From the NCBI GenBank assembly GCA_000611775.1, contig KK106981.1:6408312-6472311 (forward strand): 64,000 nucleotides of DNA, given 5' to 3'. This DNA is from Umbilicaria muhlenbergii. Lineage: Eukaryota > Ascomycota > Lecanoromycetes > Umbilicariales > Umbilicariaceae. Shown piece by piece: positions 1 to 10,613 of this stretch. Under the pieces are notes generated by a model that was not told the origin of the DNA, searched no databases, and saw nothing but the letters and a program-made list of their open reading frames with translations. Within the stretch, counting starts at the first letter, position 1; each line of letters begins with the position of its first letter. Position numbers and translations under genes: made by a program.

Positions 1-960
1 TTATACAAGAATGTTTATTAAACAACTTGAATGTACAATTCATACTGAACAGTCAAAAGACGGTTTAATATGATGAGTATGACAGGGATTAACTACCCCT
101 CTCAAGGATAAAAACAACTTGACTGAGTCAGAAATGATAAATATGATGACAATACTCCCTGATGTAATAAAATGTTGAGAGGAAATTGAGGATGTTGTAT
201 ATTATAATGATAAGATTTACATTCTGCAGAACCCTGCCCTTCACAATGCAGTGATCAATCAATTTCATGATGATGTCTTTGCAGGTCATTTCAGGAAATC
301 AAGAATTACAAAATTAATGCAGTGATCTTATGACTGATCTGATGTTGTCAGAGATGTATGACGTTACTGTCATGACTGTGTTGAATGTCAAAAGATGAAG
401 TCAGCTCATCACAAATTATACAGATTATTAAACTCATTGTCAGTCTCAACTGAGCTGTGACATACAGTGACAATGAACTTCATTATGAATCTGTCACTGA
501 GCAGCACATATGAAAGTACAACATGAGATTCAATCCTTGTCATAGTTGATAAGTTGACCAAAATGACTCACTATATTTCAGTACAGAAGACAATGTTGAT
601 TGCTGACTTCATTGAAGTGTTTATTCAGGACATAATTAAGCATCATGATGTGTCAAAAGTCTTAATCACAGACAGAGACAAGCTGTTTACATCAGAGCAG
701 TGAATCAGCTTCTGCTTTCACATGCAGTGTCATCATAACATGTCAACAGCTTTTCACCCGCAAATTGATGATCAAACAGAGAGGCAGAACCAGTCCCTGA
801 AGATATATTTATGCATATTTGTTGATGAGCAGCAAGAGGACTGAGTGAAGCTCTTATCCTGCATGAAGTTCTCATACAACAACTTCATACATGCTGTTAT
901 GAGAAAGAGCCCCTTTCAGCTTAACTTAAGATGAGACCCTCAGATGAGCTTAAGTAGGCT
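1..960 (+). mobile_element. Ty3/gypsy chromovirus, family 1, fragment A1 (integrase part)
   Basis: This is the 3' part of a gypsy pol gene, broken in many places. The integrase region is recognisable from a zinc-binding stretch (CHDCVEC near position 370-395), the core start around DSILVIVDKLTKMTHY (about 530-580), the DRD aspartate region (about 670) and the HPQ..DQTERQNQSLK region (about 755-805). The fragment is some 90% identical by eye to 1049-1980, which repeats it at an offset of about 1005 bp. It stops abruptly at the family-3 LTR fragment that follows. The 5' part lies outside the window. It is a fossil with many breaks. Confidence 0.85.
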
Positions 961-1048
961 GGCTGTTAGCTGAGACATGAGATCAGAAGCTCAGAGCGCT
1001 CAAAGTGTTAAAAACTAACTCAGAGCTAACTTGCTAAATTGCTGATGT
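961..1048 (+). repeat. 3' end fragment of a family-3 LTR
   Basis: These 88 bases (from GGCTGTTAGCTGAG to TTGCTGATGT) are nearly identical to the last part of the long repeats at 29538-30466 and 49284-50221. Only this terminal fragment is present, wedged between two copies of the same chromovirus segment. It is either the remnant of an insertion followed by deletion, or a joining error in assembly. Confidence 0.8.
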
Positions 1049-2565
1049 ATTGAACAGTTGAAAGATGATTTGATATGATGAGTATGACAGGGATTAATTA
1101 CCCCTCTCAAGAATAAAAACAACTTAGCTGAGTCAGAAATGACAAATATGATGACAATACTCCCTGATGTAATAAAATGTTGAGAGGAAATTGAGGATGT
1201 CATATATTATGATGATAAAATCTACATTTCACAGAACCCTGCCCTTCACAATGCAGTGATCAATCAATTTCATGATGATGTCTTTGCAGGTCATTTCAGG
1301 AAGTCAAGAATCACAAAATTAATATGATGATTTTATGACTGATCTGATGCTGTCAGAGACATACAATGTTACTGTCATGACTGTGTCAAATGTCAAAAGG
1401 TGAAGCCAGCTCATCATAAATCATACAAGTTATTAAACTCATTGTCAGTCTCAACTGAGCCGTGACATATGATGACAATGAACTTCATTACAGATCTGCC
1501 ACTGAGCAGCATGTATAAAAGTACAACATGAGATTCAATCCTTGTCATAGTTGATAAGTTGATCAAAATGACTCACTATATTTTAATACAGAAGACAATG
1601 TCAGTTGTTGACTTCATTGAAGTGTTTATTTAAGACATAATTAAGCATCATGATGTGTCAGAAGTTTTAATCACAGACAGAGATAAACTGTTTACATCAG
1701 AGCAGTGAATCAGCTTCTGCTTTCACATGCAGTGTCATCATAACATGTCAACAGCTTTTCACCTGCAAACTGATGATCAAACAGAGAGGCAGAATCAGTC
1801 TCTGAAGATGTATTTATGCATATTTATTAATGAGCAGTAAAAGGACTGAGTGAAGCTTTTACCCTGTGCAGAGTTCTCATACAACAACTTCATATATGCT
1901 GTTATGAGAAAGAGCCCCTTTCAGCTTAACTTAAAGTAAAACCCCCAGATGAGCTTAAGTAAGTCACTTATACAGCACTCACATGAATAAATAAGATCTT
2001 ATGCAGATGCACAGCAGCTTCAAGATTAAATTGCAACAACTCAGGAGCAATTATGACAGGTTAATGAAATGTATGCAAATTATTATAATCAGCACTGAAT
2101 GAAGATAATATTCAAGAAAGGTGATTTAGTACTGATTAATGAAAAAAATGTATCAGTGAACAAGCAGATGAAGAAACTGCATTGAAAAAAACTCAACTCA
2201 TTCATGATATGATGTGTGATAAGTCAATCATCATATGAACTTGACCTCTCAGAGGATCAAAACATTTATAACATATTCAACATCACTTTATTGAAGTCAT
2301 TTCAAGGCACACATCATGTGTCCTCTGCATTGACAGGAAAAAATCTACTACTCAACTGAGATGATGAGTGAGAAATTAAGGCAATTGTGAATAACTGTAT
2401 TCATAACAGCAGGCTTCAATACCTCATCAAATGAAAGTTGACAGATCAGGTGTGAGATGACACATGAAAATCAACACACTTCATCTGTAATGCAAAGGCA
2501 AAAATGCAGAAATTTCATGCTGACAACTCTGACAAACAGAAATTCAGGTGAGTCTTAAGACATGA

Positions 2566-2672
2566 TTTTTTAAAATTAATTGAGAAGCTGTCACAAAAGT
2601 CATGAGCTTTAAGATGTGACTCTTCAAGGTTGATTGAGAAGCTGTCACAAAAATCATGAGTCTTAAGAATTG
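2566..2672 (+). repeat. Minisatellite (about 31-bp GCTGTCACAAAAGTCATGAG unit), two separated units
   Basis: Two copies of a unit centred on GCTGTCACAAAAGTCATGAG are separated by about 50 bp, just after the chromodomain of copy A2. The same site has about five units in the copy at 9713-18230 and three in the copy at 56468. It is therefore a variable-number tandem repeat in the region just downstream of pol. Confidence 0.75.
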
Positions 2673-2979
2673 AAAACTTTGTCAGCTTTATTAACTTGAT
2701 CTTTTATGACAGAGCCTGTGCTCTACAACAAGTATGACAAGAGTTATGATGTTATGACAGAATCTTTAATAGAATTACTGCATAAACTACATTATCACAG
2801 ACATGTCACATTGCAGAGAACACTTAAGCACAGAAGCATTTCATTTCAAGTCTGAAGATTAAAATGAATCTGAGATCAACATCTTGCACTCAACTTCTCA
2901 TCAGTGCTGCATTAAGTTATTCTCATTTATCTACTTGTCTTCTGTCATCTTAAACTCTTTTTCATTACTGTCTGATGAA

Positions 2980-3975
2980 GCCTCTGACCTTATCTCCTCA
3001 ACATGTCAGCGCTCACAGAGTTCAATGTACTCTTGATGATGATGAGATTAATAAGTGTTGAGAATGCAGAGAGCGTGAGCAGTGCCTTTCAGCAAGACAG
3101 CAAGGGCTTGAATGAGCTTCTCAGAACTATTGAATTAACACATTTCAACCTCAATGAAGTTAAGAAACTCATGTTGAGGAGCAGCTGCAGAGGTGCAGAG
3201 AGTGTCAATAATGACTGATAAGAAGTGACAGCATGAGGAATTGATCAGCTGTCAGGCACTATACAATAATTAATATATTAATAATATAATAGTGCAACAG
3301 TACAGCAGTATGACAAAATGTTGTATATATGACAATACAACAATATGTCATAAGTATGACAAGTACATCATATTCATACTAAATGAAACAAAATGAAAGA
3401 GGATTAAAAAAGATAAACTTACAGTGTGCTGTCACTTCTCCTGTCATCATAGACACGTGTGTGCAGAATAACAACATCAGAGCTTTCAGAGATCAGAGCA
3501 GTGATGATTGAAGACTTCACTGTGCATTAATCATGAGGGTTGCAGAGTGATGTGCAATGAGTGCAGGTTGAATTAATCTGTGACATGAAGCACTGATCAA
3601 CTTCAGCTCTTCTGCAAGAGTCACAGTGAGCAGTATCTGACAGCATGTGACTGAGATTCTCTTAAATCACATGCTCATGATGATGACCCTGCTGCACATA
3701 TATCAGCAGTGAGGTATCATCATGACATCACACAGAGCAGAAACTGCTGCTGAAGATGTCACTTAAAGATAAACAATTGATCCTCTTCAGATGCTGAACA
3801 GTCAGTTTTATCATTCTGTTTTCTCATCTCTTTCTGAAGGTGTTGATCATCACAGTTTCACTCATCAACTCTGACTCAGAGCTCTTCTCATCACACTGAG
3901 CTTGAAGATCAATGAGCTTCCCTGATGAAGATGAGTCTTCACTGTTGTTTATGATCATGAGTTCAAGAGTTCAAT
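2980..3975 (-). pseudogene. Antisense coding relic in the 3' region of chromovirus copy A2
   Basis: The minus strand, opposite to pol, carries stretches homologous to the antisense frames at 10614-11590 and 63000-63990. These include an acidic/serine-rich start near 3970, a cysteine-bearing segment near 3550-3650 and a helical segment near 3000-3150 containing SHHHQEYIELCE. The plus strand at 3003-3218 is also open, but its peptide is not kept in the other two copies, so I take it as a shadow. The relic is part of the fossil element and is broken. Function is unknown. Confidence 0.5.
3288..3365. repeat. TATGACA motif array inside copy A2
   Basis: The heptamer TATGACA, its complement or one-base variants recur several times at irregular spacing of about 10-25 bp. 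The same motif is arrayed in the family-1 LTRs and at the equivalent internal place in the other copies (about 11195-11260 and 63340-63400). The array lies between the two conserved blocks of the antisense coding relic, so it could be intronic with respect to that frame. Confidence 0.6.
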
Positions 3976-4446
3976 TATTGATTGCTTATATATCATGTTA
4001 ACATTCATATGATGTATGACAGGAGGTATGACACTGCAAGAATGTTAAATCATGAGCTGCAAGCTTCATGATGCTTTCTTCATGAGGTGAACACCTCTGC
4101 AATGAGAATGACATCATGAAGTCATCAAGTCACTCAATGAGCTGTGAAAAAATTGTAAGAAGTACAACAACATGTTGTAAGAGAGATGATGAAGAAGAAA
4201 CATAAAAGAAGGATGTTTTAAACTTACAATAAATATTTTAATTTTAATGTTTATATTAAGAGGAACTTACTGCCAGGCGTGAAATCATCATAATTAAGTG
4301 AAGCATGTGATCAGTCTTATCTTAACATGATTTCACACCCTCAGTCTACATGATCAATTACTTATCAGGTCATCATGATGATGTTTATAATGATGAATTC
4401 AAAGTCAATTGACATCAGAGATGACATCATGAGAAGAGAAATGCTG

Positions 4447-4736
4447 TGTCAGAGTCATCATATATATAGTATGACAGTATGACATTATGATATGACATTA
4501 TAATATGACACTATGATATGACATTATAACTTAAATATGATGACTCAGCGCTTAGCGCCTTGACATTAAGTGAAAACTCTTCACAAGAAGATGCAGAAAC
4601 CTGCTTTCTCAGTGATCAGTTTTGTCACTGAATAAAAAATGTATAATCATTGCATTGACCTCATCATGATTATATTGCTTATGACATTCTGTTTAAACAT
4701 CATTATGACACTCTGTCATACACTTCACCTCTTACA
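4447..4736 (+). repeat. Family-1 LTR (3' LTR of copy A2), 290 bp
   Basis: The repeat starts TGTCAGAGTCATCATATATA and ends CACCTCTTACA, with TG...CA ends. It is homologous to 8961-9250, 9713-9991, 17952-18230 and 56468-56760. It contains the TATGACA array, then the shared blocks CTCAGCGCTTAGCGCCTTG and AAAACTCTTCACAAGAAG. It is followed at once by the interior of a DUF3435 gene, which suggests that the element inserted into that gene. No clean target duplication can be checked, because the left end of the element is outside the window. Confidence 0.85.
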
Positions 4737-4789
4737 TTAGCAACACCTTTCATTGTGTTAATTATCAGCTTAATTTATTAAAAATAACA

Positions 4790-6537
4790 TGCAACAGGCC
4801 TGCAACCTCATCAGAGAGATATCACATCAGCCTTTTATAAGAACAGATGATTTAAAATATGTTGTCAAGTACCTTTAATCAACTGATGTTCATCATTACT
4901 CATTAAAAAAGAAAAGAGTTCAGTTGTTTTATTTTGTGCTGCTGACTGCATTCACATCTGAAAGATCAGGAACAATTGTGAAGAGTAACATTGAAAAAAT
5001 CAGAGGAACTGATGAAGCTCTGCTTTATAAGAACATTGAGCTCTTCAAATGATGCAACTTTAAGCTGAGAGGTGCAGAGTTTAACTTCAGTGTTTAAATA
5101 AATTTTCATTTCAAGAAGAGTTTATATTACAAGAGTGAGCTGTAATCCCTCTGAATGCATGAGATGCAGATGCATAATCACTGACAGCTTAATAAGATAA
5201 TACATCTGCTGCATGAATTTTAATGATCATCTCAGCATGTGTTTTATGATACCTCTTGTTGTTATAGCTTTAGCAGATGATGCCTTCAAAGATGATTATA
5301 AAACAACTGAGGAGGTTTACAGCGTCTCTGTGACTTTCACTAAAGAGATGAAGCACCTTCAGTGAAAGAATTATGTATTGAACAAGCCTTTCTTCTGACA
5401 TATAAAGAATGAAGAAGTCACAGATAAGATCTGCTCATATGTGTGCATGAGTGACCCCTGAAGGCAGCTCATTCATGATTCAGGTCATTCAGACTCAGTC
5501 TCTTTTTATTCTCTGCACATCAGCTGCAATAACATGCTGAATGATATTAAAGCTCACTGTGACAAAGGATTAAAGGTTCATACTGATGAATTACAGTTTC
5601 TGCTGCGCCTGAGTTTATCTGAAATCAAGTTATGAGTCACAAGTCAAATCATGTTTTTGAGAAGCATTACAGGACTGCTGAAGTCAAGTGAGATGTTCAA
5701 TTCACTTATCACAGCACAGTACAGCAAAAGAATCTTGTGCTTATGACTGAAAACAAGCTGCTGCTGAGAGATTCATGTGCTTCAATCAAGTTGACTGAGG
5801 AATGAGAGATTGAAATCTTAAAGCATTTTAGCATGATGACTTTACAGGATGCAAGACAATGCCTGCTCAAGCAGTGTCAAAATGAATATAACAGCTTGAG
5901 AAAGACATGACTTAAGAAATCAGATGAAGCAGCATTATGAAAAGCACATCATGATGTTGACAACAAGATCAAATACCAAAAGTGAAACCTGTGACAAGAA
6001 GCTCTCAAAGAACAGTGAGTGACCTGATTTAATACACATCATGATGATTCAGATGATCTTGTATCTCTCTCAATCAAGCTCTCACTTCTTGAACATGCTG
6101 CGCTGGCAGAGATTCTATGAAAGGAGGCAGGTACAGGCAAGGATGACATGCATATTAATCAACTGCTGATCATCAATCTGATGAGTCAGTTATGTTTCAA
6201 GCAAGAATCACTGAACAAAATGATGTACTCTTCAGCTGTCAAACGCCTCACCTCAGATCAGATGCATGACTTATATCTCATGCAGTGCTGCTCAAAAACA
6301 TGCCTCTTCTGCCTCAATAAAAACTGTGATGATCATGTTCTCAGCATTAAAGCTCAGTTGAGCTGTCATCTTGAGAAGATGCATTACTCACAGTTGACTC
6401 AAGAGAAGCTGTTTAAATGCCTGCATTCATCCTGTCACATAACACTTCAGCATATTCATCATTTTCAGACTCATGCAGTAGAAGTGCATGAGATAGAGTT
6501 CATTAAGAAATGTGATCAAGTGATGCAATCAAAATGA
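4790..6537 (+). pseudogene. DUF3435 tyrosine-recombinase relic with C-terminal zinc-finger region
   Basis: The reading frames match the fungal DUF3435 (PF11917) family, a tyrosine recombinase family that includes the captains of Starship giant elements and many dispersed relatives. Visible landmarks are FTSERSGTIVKSNI..GTDEALLYKNIEL (about 4950-5045), QVMSHKSNHVFEKHYR (about 5625-5680, the segment that in the family holds the late catalytic His and the nucleophile Tyr), a charged helical middle, and a Cys/His-rich C-terminus (CLFCLNKNC...SCHLEKMHY...CLHSSCH, about 6300-6440) ending at TGA 6535-6537. The last 129 codons are open. Upstream there are frameshifts (one just before QVMSHK), TAA stops, and TGA codons where the family has tryptophan. 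The N-terminal third is absent, cut off at the LTR end 4736. No element ends were found around it, so a Starship assignment is not supported beyond the domain. Confidence 0.75.
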
Positions 6538-6825
6538 GGAAACATCTTGATAATATAATATGCATTTAAAGCTTGAGTATATATATGAAATTAGAGAAGA
6601 GATTAGAGCTACAGCATATACACATATCAACAAGAGCATGTAGAGAGATGAAACATACATACTTGTCATCTCAACTTTAATGCAGATTCACTACTTTTCA
6701 AATAATCTTTTGAGTGTTAATCAAGGATGACTTTTACACTTGTGAATGTCACTTACATAATTTTCTCCTTTGTAGCACCTCATGTAGTCAAATGAAGGAA
6801 CAGACCTGAATATAAAAGATACATG
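6538..6825. other. Spacer with no recognisable feature
   Basis: AT-rich sequence between the recombinase relic and the truncated chromovirus copy D. I see no gene, repeat or RNA in it. Confidence 0.5.
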
Positions 6826-9250
6826 ATCATGTGAACCTCTCTCAGATAAAGACTGTTTCTCAGCTGCTTAAAATATGTCTGTGAAGTCATGATATTCAGG
6901 AGGTAAACTGTCATAGATATTGTTGTATTCTTTGTCATATCACAATGAGTTCATCTGTAGGGTATATTTTTACATATCAGACACTAGGTCCGCAGACACT
7001 ATAAAGCAGTCAGTAATGATGAGGTTGTTCATATGTAGAACATTCTTCAATATCTTCTTTTCATCAGTGATGAATATACAGCATGCAGTAATATGTTTTG
7101 ACTTTCTTCATAAAAATTTACTCATATCATAGTAGTGATTTGAGTTTACATGAACTAGAAATGATAACTTGAGGATAAAAGAAGCTGATGTGTTGTCTTG
7201 TGTGACAAAGAAATGATTATTATAATGATAAAGTTGACTGTCAGTGTTGTATGCTGTAATCATCAGTATGACAGACTCTGATAATTCAATCACATTACCT
7301 CATGTATTGCCTTGAGCCTCATAGGATTCAGTCAGTAGAGACAGCTTATTGACAACATCTCATGTGATTATATTGCCCTGACTGCTGTTGTCAATAATAT
7401 ATGAATATTGTGGAGATTTGCTCATCATATCACTCATTATTGTTATGTGTGATTTCACCTCTAGTTGCCCTGATATCAGACGTGAGATATCATTAATAAT
7501 TGATAATGAAGCAAACTGAAGGTGATTTATGAGTCATTTATTCACATTAACTGCAGTGAAGATGACTGTAAATCATTCAGTCATACAATCATTTATTCAG
7601 TGATTAATGACTTCATATTTAATACAGAGACCTGCTGACCTTCATGCATTCACTTCATTCCTTGAGATGAAGTCTCCTTGTCAGCATGAGGGGGTTATGA
7701 ATGTTCATGTCATCATCATAGTTGCTTCCTCAGTGATTGATATATGATTGAGATTCTGACTCTGATTGCAGTCATTTTCATGATAGAAACCTCATGAGTT
7801 GTTTTCTCTTTCATGACTGAATTAAGTGAATTGAGTGCAGGTTGTTTATTGTTCAGTGAGGGATTCTTTTCTGTCATAATATGACATCTGTGTCATACTT
7901 TTGTTGTTGTTGTCAGTTTTGCTTTAATGATCCTTTTTGATGTCTAAGTGACTTCAGAACAGTTCATGATCAATGATGACATCAAAATATGCTGAAATTT
8001 CCTGTACTGACTGTCTTGCAACCTGCGTCAGATCTCAACATCATAGTTCAGTCAAGATGTGATGAGGAAGTCTTGATCATCAGCAGTCTTGAATGAGCAT
8101 CTCACTGATTTCCTTGTGTGAAGTTGAAAGGAAGTGATAGAGTTCTGATAATTTATTATTTCAAAAGGTGATTATATCATGACTGCAGAGTTCAACTGCA
8201 TTAAAGATGATGATATTTCATTCATTTATGTCTTCATCAAGGGATAAGTTCTTCTCTAGAGCCTTTAGAAAGTTGTTATAAATAACTTAAGTGTGATCAT
8301 GCTGCTCTTTTTGCTTTCATCAGTCACTCATGACTGTTTTCTCAAGGTAGGTGCCTGCTCAGATGATGAAATCTCATTCAGTAGAGAATTACTCTGACAT
8401 CAGCTCCTGATTCTGATTAATTTCATTCAGATATTTTTGAAGTTTTCATCTCATGACTTTAATGCCTCCTGCATAAAGATGAGGCTCTCATGACTTTATA
8501 AGGTGTTGAAAAGGGGGAGGTGTGATGTCTGTCATAACTTGATGTCATAATTCATGTGATGAACTTGTGTCATTTTTTGAGTTTATCATAATTGAAAGAC
8601 CTTCTTGCAAGCATTAATTGAGCTCTTAAAGCTCCCTTTTATTGTTCTTAAACTCAATTTCTTGTCATACACATCATAGTTATAATCACTGATGCTTGAT
8701 GACTTCTTGATTATGAGCAGTGACTGCTTTAAGATTATTAATGAAGTCATTAAAGTTACCTGCATCAATATGTTCATTGTTGTCATTGACAATGTCAGAA
8801 GCAAGAGTGTTAATGACTGATAATGTAAATCTGTTAATTGAAGGCTCTGATTCAACTTAATTGACTGCTTCACTGACTTGATGAGATTAAAGTGTTGATG
8901 TCATCATGTCTTATTTGCTTCTGACATGACCGTTCACCTGAAGGTACTGAGTGATCAGTATGTAAGAGACAAAGTGTATGACAGAGTGTTGTAGTGATGT
9001 TTGAACAGAGTGTCATAAACAATATAGTCATGATGAGGTCAATACAATGATTATATGTTTTTTATTCAGTGACAAAACTGATCACTGAGAAAGCAGGTTT
9101 CTGCACCTTCTTGTGAAGAGTTTTCACTTGATGTCAAGGCGCTAAGCGCTGAGTCATCATATTTAAGCTATAGTGTTGTATCATAGTGTCATACTATAGT
9201 GTCATATCATAGTGTCATACTGTCATACTATATATATGGTGACCCTGACA
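6826..9250 (-). mobile_element. Ty3/gypsy chromovirus, family 1, truncated copy D (5' LTR, gag, protease region)
   Basis: Reading on the minus strand, the 5' LTR (9250-8961) is followed by the gag region (about 8900-7700) and the protease-like/linker region (about 7550-6900). All of this is alignable by eye with 18230-15800 and with the 5' part of 56468-64000. Homology stops near 6826, at the start of the reverse transcriptase region, so the rest of the element is missing. The LTR abuts reverse-transcriptase sequence of family 2 at 9251, so this copy probably inserted into that element too. Broken in many places. Confidence 0.8.
8961..9250 (-). repeat. Family-1 LTR (5' LTR of copy D), 290 bp
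   Basis: On the plus strand the repeat runs from TGTAAGAGAC to GACCCTGACA; on the minus strand it therefore starts TGTCAGGGTC and ends TTACA. It contains four or more GTCATA (TATGAC) units at about 9180-9232 and the conserved GCGCTAAGCGC block near 9139. The sequence immediately downstream (towards smaller coordinates) matches the leader of the other family-1 copies. Confidence 0.85.
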
Positions 9251-9712
9251 ATATGAGGTGATGAGTGAAAGACAGCATTTCATACTCAATACAGGCTGTA
9301 TGAATACTTGATTATGTTTTTCAATCTTATTAATGTGTCTGTGAGTTTTCAGTCTTACATTCACAAAGTCCTTTGTGAATATCTTGATATATTTGTGATT
9401 ATATTCCTGAATGACATTCTGATTTACTCAATGAAGAAGAGTCAGCATGAACAGCATGTAAAGACAGTTCTGAAAGCTCTGCTAATAACAGAGTTGTTCA
9501 TAAAGCTTTTTAAGTGCTTGTTTAATGTGAAATGTGTGCCCTTCTTGAGATATGTTATCACAGATACAGAGGTTGAAATAAAGGCAGATTAAATCTTCAT
9601 TATTGTTAATTAATCAGAGTTAAAAAGTGTTCACAAAGTGCAAACCTTTCTGAGCTTTATGAACTTCTACTGCAGGTTCATACAGAGTTTTTCACATATC
9701 ACTGCATCTTTC
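9251..9712 (+). mobile_element. Ty3/gypsy element, family 2, left part (reverse transcriptase)
   Basis: The plus strand encodes gypsy reverse transcriptase. An open stretch at 9308-9592 includes FQSYIHKVL and the active-site region YLDIFVIIFLNDILIYS; the [LV]NDILIYS form replaces the usual [FY]xDD at this spot. Downstream, FLSFMNFYCRFIQSFSHITA (about 9645-9705) is the connection to RNase H. The sequence stops exactly at the family-1 LTR at 9713 and resumes at 18231 after the 5-bp target duplication. The two parts are therefore one element split by a later insertion. Confidence 0.85.
9708..9712 (+). repeat. Target site duplication CTTTC (left)
   Basis: CTTTC lies directly left of the LTR at 9713 and again at 18231-18235, directly right of the LTR ending at 18230. 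Five bases is the usual duplication length for Ty3/gypsy integration. Confidence 0.85.
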
Positions 9713-9991
9713 TGTAAGAGGCTGAGTGTATGACAGTCATCATAGTGATGTTTGAACAGAGCATTATAAGCAAAAGTCATGATAAAGTTAATGCAGTGAT
9801 TATACATCTTCTATTTGATGACAAAATTGATCACTGAGGAAACAGGTTTCTGAACCTTCTTGTGAAAAGTTTTCACTTGATGTCAAGGCGCTAAGCGCTG
9901 AGTCATCATGTTTATATAATGTCATACTATAGTGTTGTACTATAGTGTCATACTTGTCATATTATCATATTATTATATGATGACCTTGACA
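9713..9991 (-). repeat. Family-1 LTR (3' LTR of copy B), 279 bp
   Basis: Plus-strand sequence runs from TGTAAGAGGCTGAG to ATGACCTTGACA, homologous over its whole length to 17952-18230. It carries the GTCATACTATAGTGT motif array at about 9918-9975. Confidence 0.9.
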
Positions 9992-10106
9992 CAGTATTCT
10001 CCTTCTCATGACATCATCCCTGATGTCAATTGACTCTGAACTCATCATCATAAACATCACCATGACAGTCTGATAAGTGATTGATCATGTAGAGTGAGTG
10101 TGTGAA

Positions 10107-10249
10107 ACTGCATCAGACTCTTGCTGTAGATCACTTATAAGGTCTTAATAAAACCTGTAAAACCCCTTGAGGAAAATCAGAAAAAAGTGTCCTTATGACA
10201 TTAATTAAATCCTGTTCAAGCTGTTTAAATTGTTCACGTGAGACTGCAT
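10107..10249. mobile_element. 129-bp non-autonomous insertion with 7-bp direct repeats ACTGCAT
   Basis: Compared with copy A2 (about 4270-4370), copy B has an extra 129 bp at 10114-10242, flanked by ACTGCAT at 10107-10113 and 10243-10249. Copy A2 lacks the insert. The inserted sequence starts CAGACTCTTGCTGTAGATC. A related stretch occurs at about 45735-45840 at the end of pol of another chromovirus. It has no coding capacity. It could be a small MITE or SINE-like element; the ends are not diagnostic. Confidence 0.6.
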
Positions 10250-10613
10250 TAAAGTAAGGCTGATCACGTGCCCTCACTTAATTATGATGATATCACACTG
10301 GCAGTAAGCTTTCTTCATAACACAAACATCAAATTCATCATGTTTACAGTAAGTTTAAAATGCTCTTCCCTTTGTGTTTATTCTTCATCATTTGTTTTAT
10401 AACATGTTGTCATACCTCTTATGACTTTTTCTGCAGCTCATTGAGTGACTTGATAACTTCATGATGTCATTCTCATTGCAGAGGTGATCACCTCATGAAG
10501 GAAGCATCATGAAGCTCATAGTTCACACCTCATTTGCAGTGTCATACTCTCTGTCATACTTGTATGCATGCTAACATAGTGTATATAGCTCATCAACATT
10601 CAAATGATTGAAC

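Larger units (their letters stand above)
1049..4736 (+). mobile_element. Ty3/gypsy chromovirus, family 1, copy A2 (pol 3' part to 3' LTR)
   Basis: The piece begins shortly upstream of the integrase. It runs through the integrase (about 1200-1980) and a C-terminal chromodomain (about 2360-2530, recognised from the EIKAIVNNCIHNSRLQYLIK stretch), then a non-pol region of about 1.9 kb and a 3' LTR at 4447-4736. The chromodomain places it in the chromovirus clade; in that clade the domain guides integration to particular chromatin marks (family knowledge). The non-pol region carries a short minisatellite, an antisense coding relic and TATGACA motif arrays, all shared with the copies at 9713-18230 and 56468-64000. 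It is broken in many places. Confidence 0.85.

Noticed and set aside
3003-3218. Plus-strand open frame of 71 codons in copy A2
   Set aside because: The same frame is not kept in copies B and C, whereas the opposite strand is; taken as a shadow of the antisense coding block.
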